The notes: generated from the letters alone by a model not told the origin. A stretch of DNA of 64,000 bases from Molanna angustata (GCA_963576475.1 OY754967.1:25432651-25496650), one strand, 5' to 3'. Positions 1-13,650 are shown, counted from the first letter of the stretch. Translations and numbers: made by a program.

Positions 1-3000
1 ACACTCAAGTTCAACAATTTTCAGTAAATTACTTAATCAATTTGTTGCGATTAATAAACGCGTGTTTTCAGTGCAACGTCTGCTGAGATATCTGAATAAT
101 ATATTATTATTGGTAGGTAACAAAAAAACCTTCAAATACAATGAAAATGATGAAATATTACTTACAAATTAAATGAAAATACTTACCGTTGAATTAATTT
201 TGCTTAATATGTTAAAACTAACCAAAAAAACACTTATTTTACTAACTTTATATGCGAAGTTTTGCAGTACAAAAAAATGACCATTTTCCTCCAACGCGAT
301 TGACACATCATAACTCAACAAATATGTTGCAACATTTCAATATTAATTATGCTGGCAGATGATAAAAATGATGTACTTTATAAATAATCATCATAAATTG
401 CAATACCTTAGCTCAAATTAGTTTGTTGAGGTTTCAAAACTTTTTTTTGTAATCGTCCCTATTCACCCCTGTGTCCCTATTCACCCCAGATTACGGTAGT
501 GTTAAAATAATTCAGTAATAATCTGAATTTTGGTGCATTTTTTATAAATATTTAAAATCAGATTTTTAATTATAAGTTCGTTACAGGATAAACCACCGTG
601 ATATAATTTGTTTTTAATCTTTCATTTGAAACATAAGAAATATAATTGTCGTACAGTTTTTTAAAGGAGTATACAAAGTTTAACATTTTGTGAAAGATCA
701 AAATTAAATTAATTCCAAATACCTCACAAAGAAATTGCAATAATAGATGATGATATTGAAAAAGTTATAAGGTACAATATACAAAAATAAAATACTTGTC
801 ACACGAACATTGTTTAAAGTACAAATTAATGAAAATATTTTTCTACAAATTAGAAGTGATTTTTTTTACTGAAAAATGAATACACTTATTTATATTTATT
901 AGACATTTTATTTTCAAAGAAATATTCTTATACAAAAGGTGAGCTGTATGTGTAAATAATAATATTTATTTTTTTGAAAATAGGAATATCGTTGATCTAA
1001 ATGATTTGAGAAGAAAGTAAATGTTTAATAATTATGTACGAAAATTGATGTTAGAAATCTTTACTGCTTATTAAAATTTACATTCCGTTTACTTGTCATT
1101 GAAATTTTTGTTTGGCATAAGTACCTACCTAGATAATTTAAAAATTAGATGTTTTTAAATATATTTGTCATTGTTGTAAGTAATTTAAAAAAAGTGTAAT
1201 ATGTATTAAAATGTGCAGTGAATATATTGTGATTTAAGAAATTTGCATATGTATTTATTTTTCTAAAGTATAATGTAACTTATGTATAATTTCAACATTT
1301 GACATACCTATCTACTTATTTGATACATACATGACATCATACATAAATCAATGTTATTGGAGCAAATATAGTTATTATTTTATATAACTTATATTTTCAT
1401 TATTTTTTTATTAATATACATATTTCATTATCCCAAAATTAAATAGTATAATATGTAGTTTTCATTGCCTATTGTCAAGTTAACATCGGGCTATTCGAAT
1501 CATGGTGTTAAATAAAGAACTTTTTCCAAATTACAGATTCCTGTAGTCAATATCATACCTACTTCTCCAAATGCATACCATAGATTTATGAAGGCTTCCG
1601 TAATTTGTGTTTGGTAACTGGGATTCTCTCAACTTTATATTGAATTTCCTAGTCTGGCGATTCATTATTATTTACAATGTTAAAGCTGACAAAATCTACA
1701 TTTCCGATTATATTTACTCAATTGTTGTCATGTTATGTCCTCTTAAATTTCCTCACCAGTTACCAGCCCGCTTTCAAAGTGGTATTAACGTAAAACCAAT
1801 GTCTGATTTATTTATATATTGATTTTAATAACTGGTGAATATACATAGTTTTAAATTAGAAAATATTGGTTATGGCAAGGTTTTTTATAAATAAACATAT
1901 GTCTCCAGAGTAAACAAATTGTCCTAAATGCATATTTTTTAAGCATGATAAATTTATGAAATAATGGTTATTAAAATACACATGTGTAAGTAATTATTGA
2001 ACGTCAATATCAAAAAATTGTCGCTGTAATATTTTTTAGTTAATACTTCTTTAAACCATGCATAATTCATTGTTTACTCAAATTCTTTTCTGAATTTGTT
2101 GTTTACAAATTATAATGTTGAAGTGATTTCTATTAGTTAGTATGTAAATATATGAATATTGTGTAATTATTATGTTAATTTTATGTGACATAATAAAATA
2201 ATTAGTCAATATAAAGGTTATTTGGATGAATGTAGTTAGATATTTTTATTTTTAAGTTGACAACATTTTGCAATGTGTATCAATATGTCTCCCAATAATT
2301 TTAAGGCCAGTTGTGTAGTTTTAATTGTATTAACTTTCATTATATTATTTGGTACATAAATTTTACAGTACTTTAAATAAATTTTGAAACAATATTTTTA
2401 TATAGGCTCTTATGTAGTCCACGAAGGTATGATACTAGATACTACAGTAGCAAATCAACTTATTTTAGAAATCCTTATTTGTTCAAATATTGATGTATTC
2501 ATCATACACTAAATCATTTATTTGCAGTACTTTCACTGTCTAAATTACGTATACTATGTCCTATTCTGATTCGTTTCAGAGTACGAAAACGTCTAAATCA
2601 ACGTGCAACCGTGGATAAAAGGATTTTATTCGCGTGGTGTGACGTTATGTGTCCCGTATAAATGCAGTCAACTTTTTGAAATTTCTCATGTACTAAAATT
2701 CTGTTGGATACATTTAGACAAATTAGAATAGGACTTATTATGTACTACGCAATGTCTAAGCATCAAAAATATATTTTCATTTTATTTGTGAAATTTTAAA
2801 ATACCTTTGTGTAGTGTAGAATAAATCAAATTTTAAAAAAATATGTCACAAGTCCTGATTGCAGTTAACTTCACAATTTTCTTATCTTCATTTTTAAGAT
2901 TGTTAAAATTTAGCAAAACACCTTTAGTTGCATTGTTTTGAATACTTATGTTTGTGATAGTTTTCATAATTAATTTAATCTGTGATCTTAAACATGCATG

Positions 3001-3480
3001 ATTGAAGTTTATTTTAATATTAATCTTTATTTATAACGGATAATAAATAACCTACTAAAAATAAAATATAATTTTCATCTTATTTAGTGATTTTATTTAC
3101 TCATGCAACTTTTTCTGTTAAATTTGAAGTAACTATTGAGATAATTTTATTGTTTCAAAGAGTTACACCGTCCTCTATTACTTACACCTATCTTTGTTTA
3201 AATAATTTGTCTTATCGAAACAGTGTTGTCACAGATAATGTCCCTATAAATAAAGTTGTAATATTGATAAATATAAATTGTGAAAAGTTATTGCTTATAG
3301 TTTTTCTCTCCTATCCAATTTTAATGATATAAAATGAAATGTATGTTAGAAGGCAATTCTTCTTTGTCATGATTATCTCGATGGAAGGGAAGCTATTATG
3401 TTCCAGACAACAGTTAAAATAAAAAATGAGATTTGATAAAATATGATTGTAAAAATTCAACGAATTATTATAGAGTGAAG
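1..3480. other. AT-rich gene-free stretch
   Basis: No convincing coding region is visible on either strand. Open frames such as 1607-1822 and 3087-3332 are short, AT-driven and lack recognisable motifs or good splice context. The only structures I see are a perfect 15-bp direct repeat (GTCCCTATTCACCCC at 455-469 and 473-487) and the small terminal-inverted-repeat element listed separately at 2558-2734. Confidence 0.6.
2558..2734. mobile_element. MITE, 177 bp, imperfect TIRs
   Basis: The left end reads GTCCTATTCTGATTCGTTTC and the right end, reverse complemented, reads GTCCTATTCTAATTTGTCTA. The first ten bases are identical and the match continues imperfectly for about ten more. There is no coding capacity. 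I could not assign a superfamily because no clear target-site duplication flanks it. Confidence 0.55.
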
Positions 3481-5160
3481 GGAGGCAGAATTTTTGAATT
3501 CAGGGATTTTGAAGGTTTGGGGTCCTATGGAGGTAAACATCCTAAAAGTACCTGATCCTGAGAGGTGAGCTTAAGGGGAGGGGCACACGGAAGGCCTTAA
3601 ATTTTGACTTTTTTTGGTTTTTCGCTAATAATTTGAAAACTACAGGTTCTAAAGAAAAAAATATTTTAATCTATTTTCAGCCGTTCTCAAGTTTTCCAGT
3701 AAACAATGTTTCTGATCACATTTTTCGACATACTCAAATCTTCTTTTAAAAAAAAACTATGACCAAATTAAGTGAAGAGGATGAAATTATATATTATAGA
3801 TGAAGATTATTGCTTGAAATCAGTAACTACATTTTATTGCATCCATTTGGCATTTTTTTCTATTTATTGCTGTTTGATATAGTAAATTAATTAGTAGCTA
3901 CACTCCAAACAGTGGAAAAAGGTAGGTATATCTATATAAAACAACAAAACATTATGATTTTTTGAATACTTCTATTTAAACAAAATATAAACAGTATAAT
4001 AAAAAGCACAACAAAACAAAAAACATCTGTGAAATAAAAACGAGCGATTAAGGGTGTAATTTTTCATGGAGACCCACTCAAAATTACCAGAAGAGGAAAA
4101 TTATTCCTATAAGCTAACTCTATCTAGATCGAATTCTTTTTCTTCCTCATTGATGGGGACCTTGACATGGCAATTGCTCTTACAGTTGTGGTATGCTGCA
4201 GAACAATTTAACGATACCCAGCTGCAGCACCAGCTCCCCTTTTTTATCCTCCTAACCAGGTATTCCTACAAAACACACATGTGGGGGCAGTATTGTTTCC
4301 ATCCACTTTTAAACTTGGGTACACTCTGTAGGAGTGGCAATTCGTGGCCCTTACAGTTGGTGGGAGTATAGAAATGTCCGGATTGATCAATGAAGCTGAT
4401 TTTAAAAATGCTCGGTACCTGTACTCATCTAAAGATGACACCTTAGATGAAGCACCATACTGCCTTTTTTTCTGGAGGGAGAAGCCAACATGGATAATCT
4501 CCTTCTTATTTTACTGCTCGATACCTTCCTTTCGATCTATCTGATGCTGCTAAATTGTCAGTTCTACTATAGATCTGTTGCTGAAATTTTGTTAGCAATC
4601 CCGTTGCAGCAATTCATTTTCTTTTTATGATGGATTTCATATAGCTCTCTATGCAATTCCACATCTCCACCAATTGCAACAAGGAATCTACTATGGACTC
4701 AGTGTCGACGCGTTAACTATCAGGTTTGTAAGATTGATTAACCTGCTAAAACTAGTGTGTTCTATGGCTAAAACCAAGAGATAAAATCTTATGCCAAGTA
4801 GACAATTAAACGTGATAACATATATTGATTTTCACACGTGTCAAGATTCGTCTGTTAAAGCCAAGCGTTTATGGGCTACTCACTAATCTAATATACTTTT
4901 CCTCGTTGGTTGCGACGAGGGATGAGCTATCCCACTGACTTCTACCGTCCACCAATAGGAACACTCCATTCATTTCTTCGCATGGGAGGAAAATGGAAAC
5001 CAACAAAATTTTGTAGGAACCATTTGATTTTGGGTCTCTTTGGTAATATTTCGATCATAATATCTATGTCTCAGTTTTCAGGGTTAGGTACAATTAGAAA
5101 GTTTACCTCCAAAGGGTCCCAAACCCATACCTGAAGTCGAAAATTATCCCCCCCTCCACA
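3481..5160. mobile_element. Decayed DNA transposon with ~80-bp TIRs
   Basis: The sequence at 3481-3561 and the reverse complement of about 5075-5160 align over roughly 80 bp. Shared blocks include GGTTTGGG, TGGAGGTAAAC and GTACCT followed by CCTGA. The interior has a more mixed base composition than its AT-rich surroundings and contains remnants of a protein on the minus strand (separate entry). The TIRs are diverged and the interior has many stops, so the element is old and inactive. The superfamily is not identified. Confidence 0.6.
4080..4470 (-). pseudogene. Transposon ORF remnant with LPPT/HSYRVY motif
   Basis: On the minus strand 4244-4441 translates with the order DEYRYRAF, ILPPT, HSYRVY. 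Further downstream in another frame comes a cysteine-bearing stretch containing NCKSNC. From memory this order resembles an uncharacterised, highly repeated arthropod protein with an LPPT motif, an HxxRVYxQ motif and a C-terminal cysteine-rich tail. That relation is an inference. Stops and frame changes break the reading, so it cannot be functional. It sits inside the long-TIR element at 3481-5160, which suggests that the element carried it. Confidence 0.35.
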
Positions 5161-8100
5161 CCCCTTTCTAAGAATTCATTGATTGGACTAAAGGAAATGG
5201 TAATTAAAAATAAATAGTGTGGTGATTATTATTTATTACATACATATAAAAAAAATACAGTTTGTTTTAAATTTACAATTTATTAAACTCCTATTATTGT
5301 GACAGTAAGTTTATATTATGACAGTAAAAGTATGATTGAAATTATAGATTTATTAGTTTTGTATCGAAAATTTCTATCTCCTACATTTGAACTAAATTAA
5401 AAGTAAAAATGTTTTGATCTAGAATCATATATAATAAATAGAGTTCAACAAAACATTAGAACAAACACTTACGATAAATGTGTTATTTGGTGTAAATCAA
5501 TGGAATAACTATTATGCATACATAATTCCATCAAATATGCAGTGTTTATATAATAAATAACTTAATATTACATTGTACTTTAAAAATTACCAAACAGAAA
5601 TTGAAATAATGATCAACAAAGGCATATTATTATGTAGATATATACTCACTCGTATGTACTTTATTTACAAAAGGATCTTGTGAATCATCTGCAGGTCACT
5701 ATAGTAATAATTATTTATGATAACTACTTATATATTACTTTGTATAATAGGTACCATAAGATCTTGCCATTTGTTGTAATACTTTTCATCTTCGGTTTAA
5801 CTTGACAGTTTCAATTTTGTTTGTTTCTGTTTTATTATCATCATAAATGACAAATTAAATATTATTACATTTCAAGGATAAAAAATATGTATAATTAATT
5901 TTTCTTTATATTTTGACTAGGTTGTGTTAGTAAAACATTTAATTATTTGTTAATCTAAGTTAGATCTCAAAATATATTAAATGATAACTAAAATTGTACA
6001 CAATATATTGAAAGAAAATTAACATAATTATGTATATACATATGATTTATACTATACCTTATAAAGTCTATATAAAGTTGTTTATGTGCAAATAATGCAT
6101 AATAATTAACAAGAATATATTATAAATTTTATTTATACTACATATCCAAATGAAATATATTCAATATGGATCAGAAATATAGAAAAATAAACAAACATTA
6201 CATCAACAGAATTTAGAATTTACAAATAAGTTAACATAAAAGTTTCAGATTAATAACAATGTTTATTTAAAGTAAAACAATACTATTATATTAAAGCTCA
6301 CATGATAGAATATTTCACAGCATTTTTCCAAGATACATATCTTTGATTGATGTTCACTAATTTGTACTTAATGTTATTCACTATAAAAACTAGAAGGTAT
6401 TTTAAATTTTTTCCTCAAAACCGCGAGAGTCAAGCAATACTTAGCTGAAATATTAATATTTCGTAATTATTCAATATTTTATTGCATTAGCTAATTTTGA
6501 GAAAAAAATATAGATAGGTACTACACAAAATATAAGTATAATAAATTTGGTATCACAACTTCAAGACTTAACACTATTTAGATATAAATGAAAATAGGAG
6601 CTTGGATGTCTACTTTTAACTCTAATAGATTATTTATAATAGTCTCATTTAAATACATCCGCATGTTCACCATATTTCAAAAACGTATTTCCATTTTAAG
6701 TTTATTCAAATTTTACCCTAACATACGATGTTCACCTATTACAAAATACTTTTTTTTAAATATCTGCGTATTTTTCACATACCAGTAATTCGTAAACAAG
6801 TCTTTTTTTTATATACATGGTATTTTGTTTCTAAAACATAAATTTAAATAAGATGACTTCAGGTTGCAAGAAAAAGATGGGAAACAATGCAAAATGTATG
6901 GAACTCTTTTTTGAGACATTATTTTCTCAATATTGAAAAGCGAAATTTATGAACTTAACAAACAGATTTTCAAAAGGTGATATTTGAATATTAGGATATT
7001 TAAATACATGAATCAATAGAATGAATCATGAAAACTCAGCTGCATAATTCATTAATAATTGGAAAGTCATAAGATTATTTTTCTATACGATTATGTACTT
7101 AGTTACAGAAAAAAAACAATAACAAAAATGCACTTCTAAGTATCAAAAGAAAAGACACACTATTTCACTTCAATTCATACACTATCATAAGATATACCAA
7201 ATTTATTATTTTTCAAGATTTCATTCAATACATTATTAGTCCATAATAAAAATAAGATCTACAGTGTAAATATAATGCTAAAATGATTTGCTATATTTTT
7301 TTTAAATATAAAAGAGGTATATAAATATAATATTTTTTAATAAATAACTTACATATCAGATTACACATACATATATTATAATTCGAAGACATATATTTTT
7401 GTATCACTCTGTGTGGTATATAGTCAATAGTTGAACAATAAAAATAGGGGTTGTAAAATAAATTATTGAAAGAAATTTATTGATAAATACACACAACATA
7501 TTATGTAATGTATGTCCATGAATATGTTGAAGCCCGATTGTAAAATTTGGTATAATAGTGTCAAGGCATTACATGAAACAGCTAATTTCTTTTGTTGTTA
7601 GGTGTTTATTCCCCCTAGATGTACTGTATGTACATATGTAGCCTATTATTTGAAGTATGATCCATACATTGCCCATAGATATATTGTACATAGATATTAA
7701 TAAAAGGGTAAATTAAATAGGATAAAAAAGGATGCAAAACTATTTCATGCCTTAATTTTTAAATGAAAAACAAAAATTTAAGAAAAAAATAAATATTCTT
7801 TGATAAGTACAACCTTTTATTAATGGCAAATTATAGGATAAATACATGTAAGGATTTTTAATTATGAGTCATAAATTAAAAAAACAAATGTGATTTCCCC
7901 AAGACGACGAAGAAGTTACATATTTACAAAGTAATGTGTGATCACAGATAAAAAATTGATAAACATGTCGACTTATAAATGTGACTGATAATTATTATTG
8001 TTTTATCACAAACCATATTGGTAAATGTCTAATAAAATTAATCTCAATAAATTAAAACAGTACTTTGCGTAGATATTCATTTGTGAGATACAATTAATTT

Positions 8101-8303
8101 AAAAAAAACCATTTAAATACCTGAAAAGTTTAATCACACAAATGAGCAGTAAAATTGCTTCTAGAAAGATTTAATCGATGGATGGATGGATCCACACTGA
8201 CCGTGTCTTTGTCAAAATCAAGTCTTTGTTTGAATCGTGTCATTTGGAAAAATAGAATTATGAACATTAGTTGAATTTATTAATTTAATTAGAAAGATAA
8301 TTG
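5161..8303. other. AT-rich stretch downstream of the phosphatase gene
   Basis: Nothing coding is supported here; frames such as 6588-6788 look like chance. The part nearest 8303 must include the 3' untranslated region of the minus-strand phosphatase. An AATAAA hexamer on the minus strand lies about 23 bases past the stop codon (8276-8281). That is unusually close, so the real cleavage site may be further away. Confidence 0.5.
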
Positions 8304-10145
8304 TTAGTGTCTCTCACGGCGCAAGTCATTGTCAAGCTGACATAGTTGACGAAGGAATCCATCGTTGGGTCTGATGCTACGACTACGACGAACCAAGCGC
8401 ATGGCTTCAGCTGCAGACATGTCCCTTTTGATCATCAGATATGCTATGGCACATGTGGCACTTCTCGATACACCCATCACACAATGAACCAAGACCTTAC
8501 CTGGAAATATTTATAAATAAAATTTAACACACAAACCGACACATGGTTCTTATAAATCAACAATGGCTCTACAGCTCTACATCTCCCTCTATCTTGGCAC
8601 GCACTACTGATGCCAAATAAAAATTAATGTTTCTGATAAATATTTCTAATACGATTCACTAACATAGACATGATTCTTAAAGGATTCATTTATTTTATAA
8701 GGACACAATACATCCTACTATCAAATAATTACATTAATTTCAGCACAACTATAATAGTCTTCTTATTACAAATTTCGGACAAGCAAACTAACTATGTACA
8801 AATGTCCTTTTGACATTCAGTTATTTCTTGAATAAGAGATTTGGTTTTTGATTACTAATGGCAATCATAATTTTCAATGTGTTAATAGACCTTTATAAAA
8901 GAATAATATATCAATTTTTAATTCTTTTGTATATAAATGTATCCTTTACACATGAGTGCTCGCACTCTGGTAAAGGGCAATGAGTTCAATTTTTATTATG
9001 TGCTGTGTATATATAACGTTGAATATGTTAATGAATTGTAAAAAAAAGATCAAATCAAATTTATCATAAATAATGAAACTTCAAAGGACTGGCAGTATTC
9101 ATCCTGGTTGTCCTGTGTAATGTATGAATAAATAAATATAGAAAAATTATATTATGATTGTAAAGTAGCCATGGGAAATTTAAAATAGTACTACCTCAAA
9201 ACAGCCTGTACCTAGTGAGGCAGTAAAATTTCCAAATAGGTACTGTGTATTTCATGTCCTGTAATATTGTACCTCATATTTGCAATGTATTTGTACCTTT
9301 GGAAATAAATTATTTATTCATTCATTCATTCCAACGTCGTGTCTAATACTAACCTCCACTAGCAATCGCTTCATGAATAAAGCTAGCTGCGATGTAGAAG
9401 TATTTAGAAATATCAGTGGTGGGCAAATCAACCATTGGAAAACCAAGGTACTTTATTCTGGGGCAATCTCTATAATACAAGAAATCTGTATCAACTTGAC
9501 CAAAATGTTTTCCTTCCGCTGTGTTTAGTACATGTGTAATGCCCATCAGTTTCAGATAATTTTTACATTTAGCAGCTTCCCTTTAAACAAAAAAAGACAT
9601 TTAAAAATACTATTATGTGTCTATAAGTAATATTTGGGATACTATGTGAATAACCATATTCATCTAAATGTAATGAGGGTTTATGAATAAGGCATTGTTT
9701 ATGAATAAGGCTACAATGCATTGTTTATGAATAAGGCTACAAATTAATAATGTTTAGGAAAAAAAAATAATAGATGGAGAATTCAAAGAAATGAGATTTG
9801 AAATACTGAAAGGGAGTTCAATGTTCAAACATGGGTATTGGTCGTAGGTATATATAATTTTTCATATTATTGTGCACTTAAAATAAAATATGAAAATTAT
9901 TTTTTGTAATTGTTTTAAAAAAAATTACTTTCTGATATGACATAAAAAAATAATATTACTTACGCATTTCCGACGTAAAGCCGTGGATATACTTCATCAC
10001 AATCAATGTCTTTAAAAAGACGTTCACTGGAGTGCATGGATGATGTGGCATAAGGAGAACCATATCCAGGTAAGGGATAAGAAGGTGATCGAGTGGAATT
10101 CATCACATGATGTAAGTGACGTGCAGTTGTATCACTATCACTTCC
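8304..10145 (-). CDS. Dual-specificity phosphatase, VHR/DUSP3-like
   Basis: This is an atypical dual-specificity protein phosphatase, which removes phosphate from Tyr and Ser/Thr, typically on MAP kinases or STATs for VHR. Three coding exons join in frame: 10145-9964, 9580-9354 and 8500-8304. The acceptors end in AG and the donors are GTAAGT and GTTAGT. Counting from the first Met inside exon 1 (at 10103, MNSTRS...), the product is 187 residues, against 185 for [14 protein letters not shown] at about 37-47 matches the family N-terminal motif. [11 protein letters not shown] follows at 60-70. The likely general acid is Asp98 in MVDLP. The signature HCVMGVSRS (128-136) supplies Cys129 and Arg135. 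[12 protein letters not shown] closes the domain. The frame stays open 5' of that Met to a good acceptor (after 10145), so an upstream exon may add residues; I could not locate it. No transmembrane segment or MAPK-docking (rhodanese) domain is present. DUSP13, DUSP26 and DUSP29 are close alternatives. Confidence 0.9.
9180..9335 (+). mobile_element. LINE 3' end in phosphatase intron
   Basis: The stretch CTGTACCTAGTGAGG..., the run towards GGAAATAAATTATTTATTCA and the repeated ATTC tail resemble the 3' end of CR1/Jockey-type retrotransposons. Related tails occur at 16460-16810, 43000-43050 and 45120-45215. It lies inside the second intron (8501-9353) and ends about 20 bases before the splice donor of the middle coding exon. 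Confidence 0.45.
9679..9741. repeat. Short tandem repeat, ~26-bp unit
   Basis: GTTTATGAATAAGGC recurs at 9679, 9697 and 9723. The last two units are 26 bp apart and nearly identical. It lies in the first identified phosphatase intron (9581-9963). Confidence 0.7.
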
Positions 10146-12315
10146 CTGTGTATCAAAAAACATACTCATTAATACAATTCTCATAGATTATTTTAAAATA
10201 ATAACATAGAAAAATATTTGTCGAGGAATTAAACTATGTTTTACAAAGTAAATTCAAAATATTTAATAACAAAAGGTAATACAAAAAAAAAACACTAAAC
10301 ATTACTTAAAAAAAAATGAATTCTACTATTTACATAAACAATGAAGAAGTTTTCTGTGTATAAGATATAACTTACATACATAATTTAATTGATAATATAG
10401 TTATAATGCATATTAAATGTAAGGAAAAGTATTTATAGAACCTGACAAATCAATCCAACACTTTCAGAAGACGAAACATAAGTCAGAAATAAGTTGAATC
10501 AACCAATTAGCACTAAATATCAATCTTCAAACAGTGTTTGCTCTTTAATTATCACATTATCTAATGAAAAAAAAAACAAGGAATTCAGTATTTATATTTG
10601 GAAACAGTTCTCTTCATTTTATCAAATGTGAAATTATTCTTTTGTGGCTCCATCATTAATTAATAACAATAAAATAACTTTGTATTAACCACTTTTAATT
10701 AGAACCAAGTCTACATGTTGTGTTGTAGACTTGGTTCTAATTAAAAGTGGTTAATACAAAGTTATTTTATTGTTATTAAATAGTTCTCTTCACTTTTAAA
10801 AATCTCCTGGAAAAAACAAATCAACATAAAAAGGAAATCCATGCAATATTGGAGATTATATTTATTGAAACATTCAAACAATCTATTCACTATGTAGGGA
10901 TTTTTATTTTCCCAAAGTATAAACTCAATATATTAAAAAAATATATTCATTCAATGAAGGTGTCGCTGGTAATCATAGTTAGCCTGACGAGACTTGGTGA
11001 GTCGAAAGGTCAATGACACATTTTTCATTATACCTATATTTATTATTCAAAACAAAATGTTTCATATGTATACAAAATATTTTTTTTTTTATAAAAACAA
11101 AACTTGAAATTACTTGTTAAATGTTAATTATAGGTATACATAAAAAACAAATAAATATGTTTTACCATTATTTTTTTACAAAACAATTTATTGCAAAGCA
11201 TTCTGAAAACTGTTAGTGGACAAACACTTGCACCAGCTTTGCGAATTAAACAATACATACAACATTATTAAGTACTATGTGTGTTTTGTGTATACAAGAG
11301 ACACATAAATATCATATTACATTTTGTGAAGAAAGGATATCTAACAATAAATAATATTCATACCTAGAGTACATTCATCATACATTTGTAAGTAAATATA
11401 ACAAGAAGCAGCACTACGGTAATACATCGATGATATTTAAATTAAAAAATATTTATAAATATAATCTTAATAGATTCAATAATTTTGCAAATATTTTGGA
11501 TATTCGCATATTCTCAATTTGAGAGATACTATAAAAGTATATGGTTTTATTATTGATTGTTTGTATTGCGTTCTCGCAAGTGAGTGGTTCTTTAAAAAAA
11601 TTCTCACAAATAATAATTATGATCTATCTCAATCATGTGGTTGTTTTTGTCACCTCATCATTTTTGTCAGTGTAAGTCGAATTTAAATAATGTAAATGGT
11701 AGATAACTATGTTATTATTTATTTCAATCATGTATTTGAAAATACTTGAGTGTAAGTTAATTTTTAATCAGAACGGTAAATTTAATTTTCAATAAGTTTT
11801 CAAAGTTCTTATTAATAACAGCGAGAAATGCCATCAAACTCTACAATTGTCACACAAAATTAAACTTTAAGTGACATCGTTGCTGAAGATGGACGAAAGT
11901 CCGAAAACTTTTCAACAATTGATTTGTTAAAATTTAGTGGAAGTGAAACTAAGTTTTTTAATAGGTACTATTTTAATTTTTGACAAATAATAAATGTATG
12001 ATTTATGGCTTAATATGTATATTATTTCAGTCAATTTAAACATGTGGATAAATCTTCCCAAAGTACTTTCATTCTATCAATGCTAACTCTTTTCTAATCC
12101 TGTTATACATCATCTTCTTAGAAACTCTCATAAAGCAGGCCTGACACAAATCAATATTTCATGTCATATTTTTTAAGCACCTAATTGGAATATGAGAAAA
12201 AAGTGATTTTTTGAGGTCTTCTTAATTTTATTAATTCTGATTTCACAGGTCTTTTGCCATCTCCATTTGATTACTCTAACCGATATCTTAAGGTTAGTTG
12301 AAATCTGAGTATCTT
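10146..12315. other. AT-rich stretch 5' of phosphatase exons
   Basis: Apart from the palindrome at 10661-10778 I see no coding sequence or clear repeat. An upstream non-coding or short coding exon of the phosphatase is likely to lie here or further right, but no splice donor stood out. Confidence 0.4.
10661..10778. repeat. Perfect palindrome, 54-bp arms, 10-bp loop
   Basis: Bases 10661-10714 are the exact reverse complement of 10725-10778 over all 54 positions. The spacer is 10 bases (10715-10724). A near-copy of AGTTCTCTTCA stands on each side (about 10608 and 10783), which could be a target duplication or part of the original template. It is 5' of the visible phosphatase exons, possibly in an upstream intron. 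Confidence 0.95.
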
Positions 12316-13220
12316 TTCTCCAATCTCGCACGGTAAATGTCGTATGCGACTATGTCGCCTAAAAAATGTCGAATGAAATGTCGTATGGTAGGCTTTTAGT
12401 CTATTCTTGAAATCATTCGACATTGAAATGTCACATGAAAGAATAGGCAACATAGCATTTGGGATGCGTTTGAAATATATTTTAAGCATTTATTGCATAT
12501 TTTTTGCTGTTTTTTTCTATGGTTGTCAAAATACAACCTTTTTCAATGCAATTCTATGATAGATTTCTAAGCACTTAACATATTGTTCATTATGACGCTT
12601 CCTGAATTTTCAAACAATGAGTTATTAATACTATTAAATTTAAATTTACTGTGGTACATGTAAGAGACAAATAATTTGCAAATAAAGAGCACAAACATCC
12701 AATACATACAAAAGAAATATTGTGTACCTTTATTGAAAAATTCAATAGCAAACAAATACAAAACCTATTAATGGAGTAATATGTGATAAGTAAAAAAAAA
12801 CATTAAACAAAACTTGTTTATGGAGGTTCGTTACAAAATAGGAACATTTACAAAATTTATTAATGGAGATATATCAACAAAGTAGAAGCATCCAATGTTT
12901 TAAAATTTTTTAGTCATCCATGTACTGTTCAATAGATAAAATAACTTATTCGTTAAATTGTCACTGTGACTACAAAAGACAAAATAACGAAAATACTTGT
13001 TGATATAGACGCTTGCCGTATGTAAATGCAATATGGCGACCATTTTTGACAGATAAAATCATGCGACATTTAATGTCGAGTGGTCCAATACCACTCGTCA
13101 AAATCTCGAATGATTTTCATTAGACTATGTTGTATGCGAGACTCCAGAATAGCATATTTTAGAAATCGTGCGAAAGTAATAATATGTCGTATACGACATC
13201 GGTAGTGCGAGATTGGAGAA
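12316..13220. mobile_element. TIR element, 905 bp, 16-bp perfect ends
   Basis: TTCTCCAATCTCGCAC at 12316-12331 is the exact reverse complement of 13205-13220. Inside both ends are clusters of GTCG- and CGAC-containing words such as ATGTCGTATGCGAC, which prolong an imperfect inverted repeat. There is no coding capacity. I read it as a non-autonomous DNA transposon of unknown superfamily. Confidence 0.7.
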
Positions 13221-13524
13221 TAGGGTCCCTGGTTACCACATATAAGTTTTGAATTGACACATAATATTTACAGAAATTAGTCATTGCTCAAAATAGTAAA
13301 TAATAGCACATAGTAGTAAAAAATGGATACTCACAAATATGTAAAATGATTTAAATATGGAATAAAATGGATGATTCCACCATTTTAAACTAATGCAGCA
13401 AGATGAACAATAATAAATAAGATTAAAATGTTACAGAATAATTTTTGAGTTATTGATATTTAAAGGAATGGATATTAATGTTCTTGGTGAAATAAGTAAG
13501 TACATATACATCCTCAAACATTCT

Positions 13525-13650
13525 ATAAATTCAGCTAAAAATACTTGTGCTATAGATAAATGAAATTGGTCGAGGCAAGATTTGAGTCCATGTCTATTGG
13601 ATTCAATTTGTTAACTCCTCTGACACCGACCCATCTGTTTCCATATAAAA
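13525..13650 (-). mobile_element. SINE fragment (family 3), degraded
   Basis: Read on the minus strand, it keeps the SINE body order CGACCAATTTCATTTATC, then TAGCACAAGTATTT. The same order is seen at 29590-29722 (minus) and 62605-62710 (plus). The tRNA-like head is badly diverged here. Confidence 0.5.

Noticed and set aside
4066..4371. 101-codon plus-strand frame starting METHSK
   Set aside because: It is antisense to a remnant that fits a known motif order and has no motif of its own.
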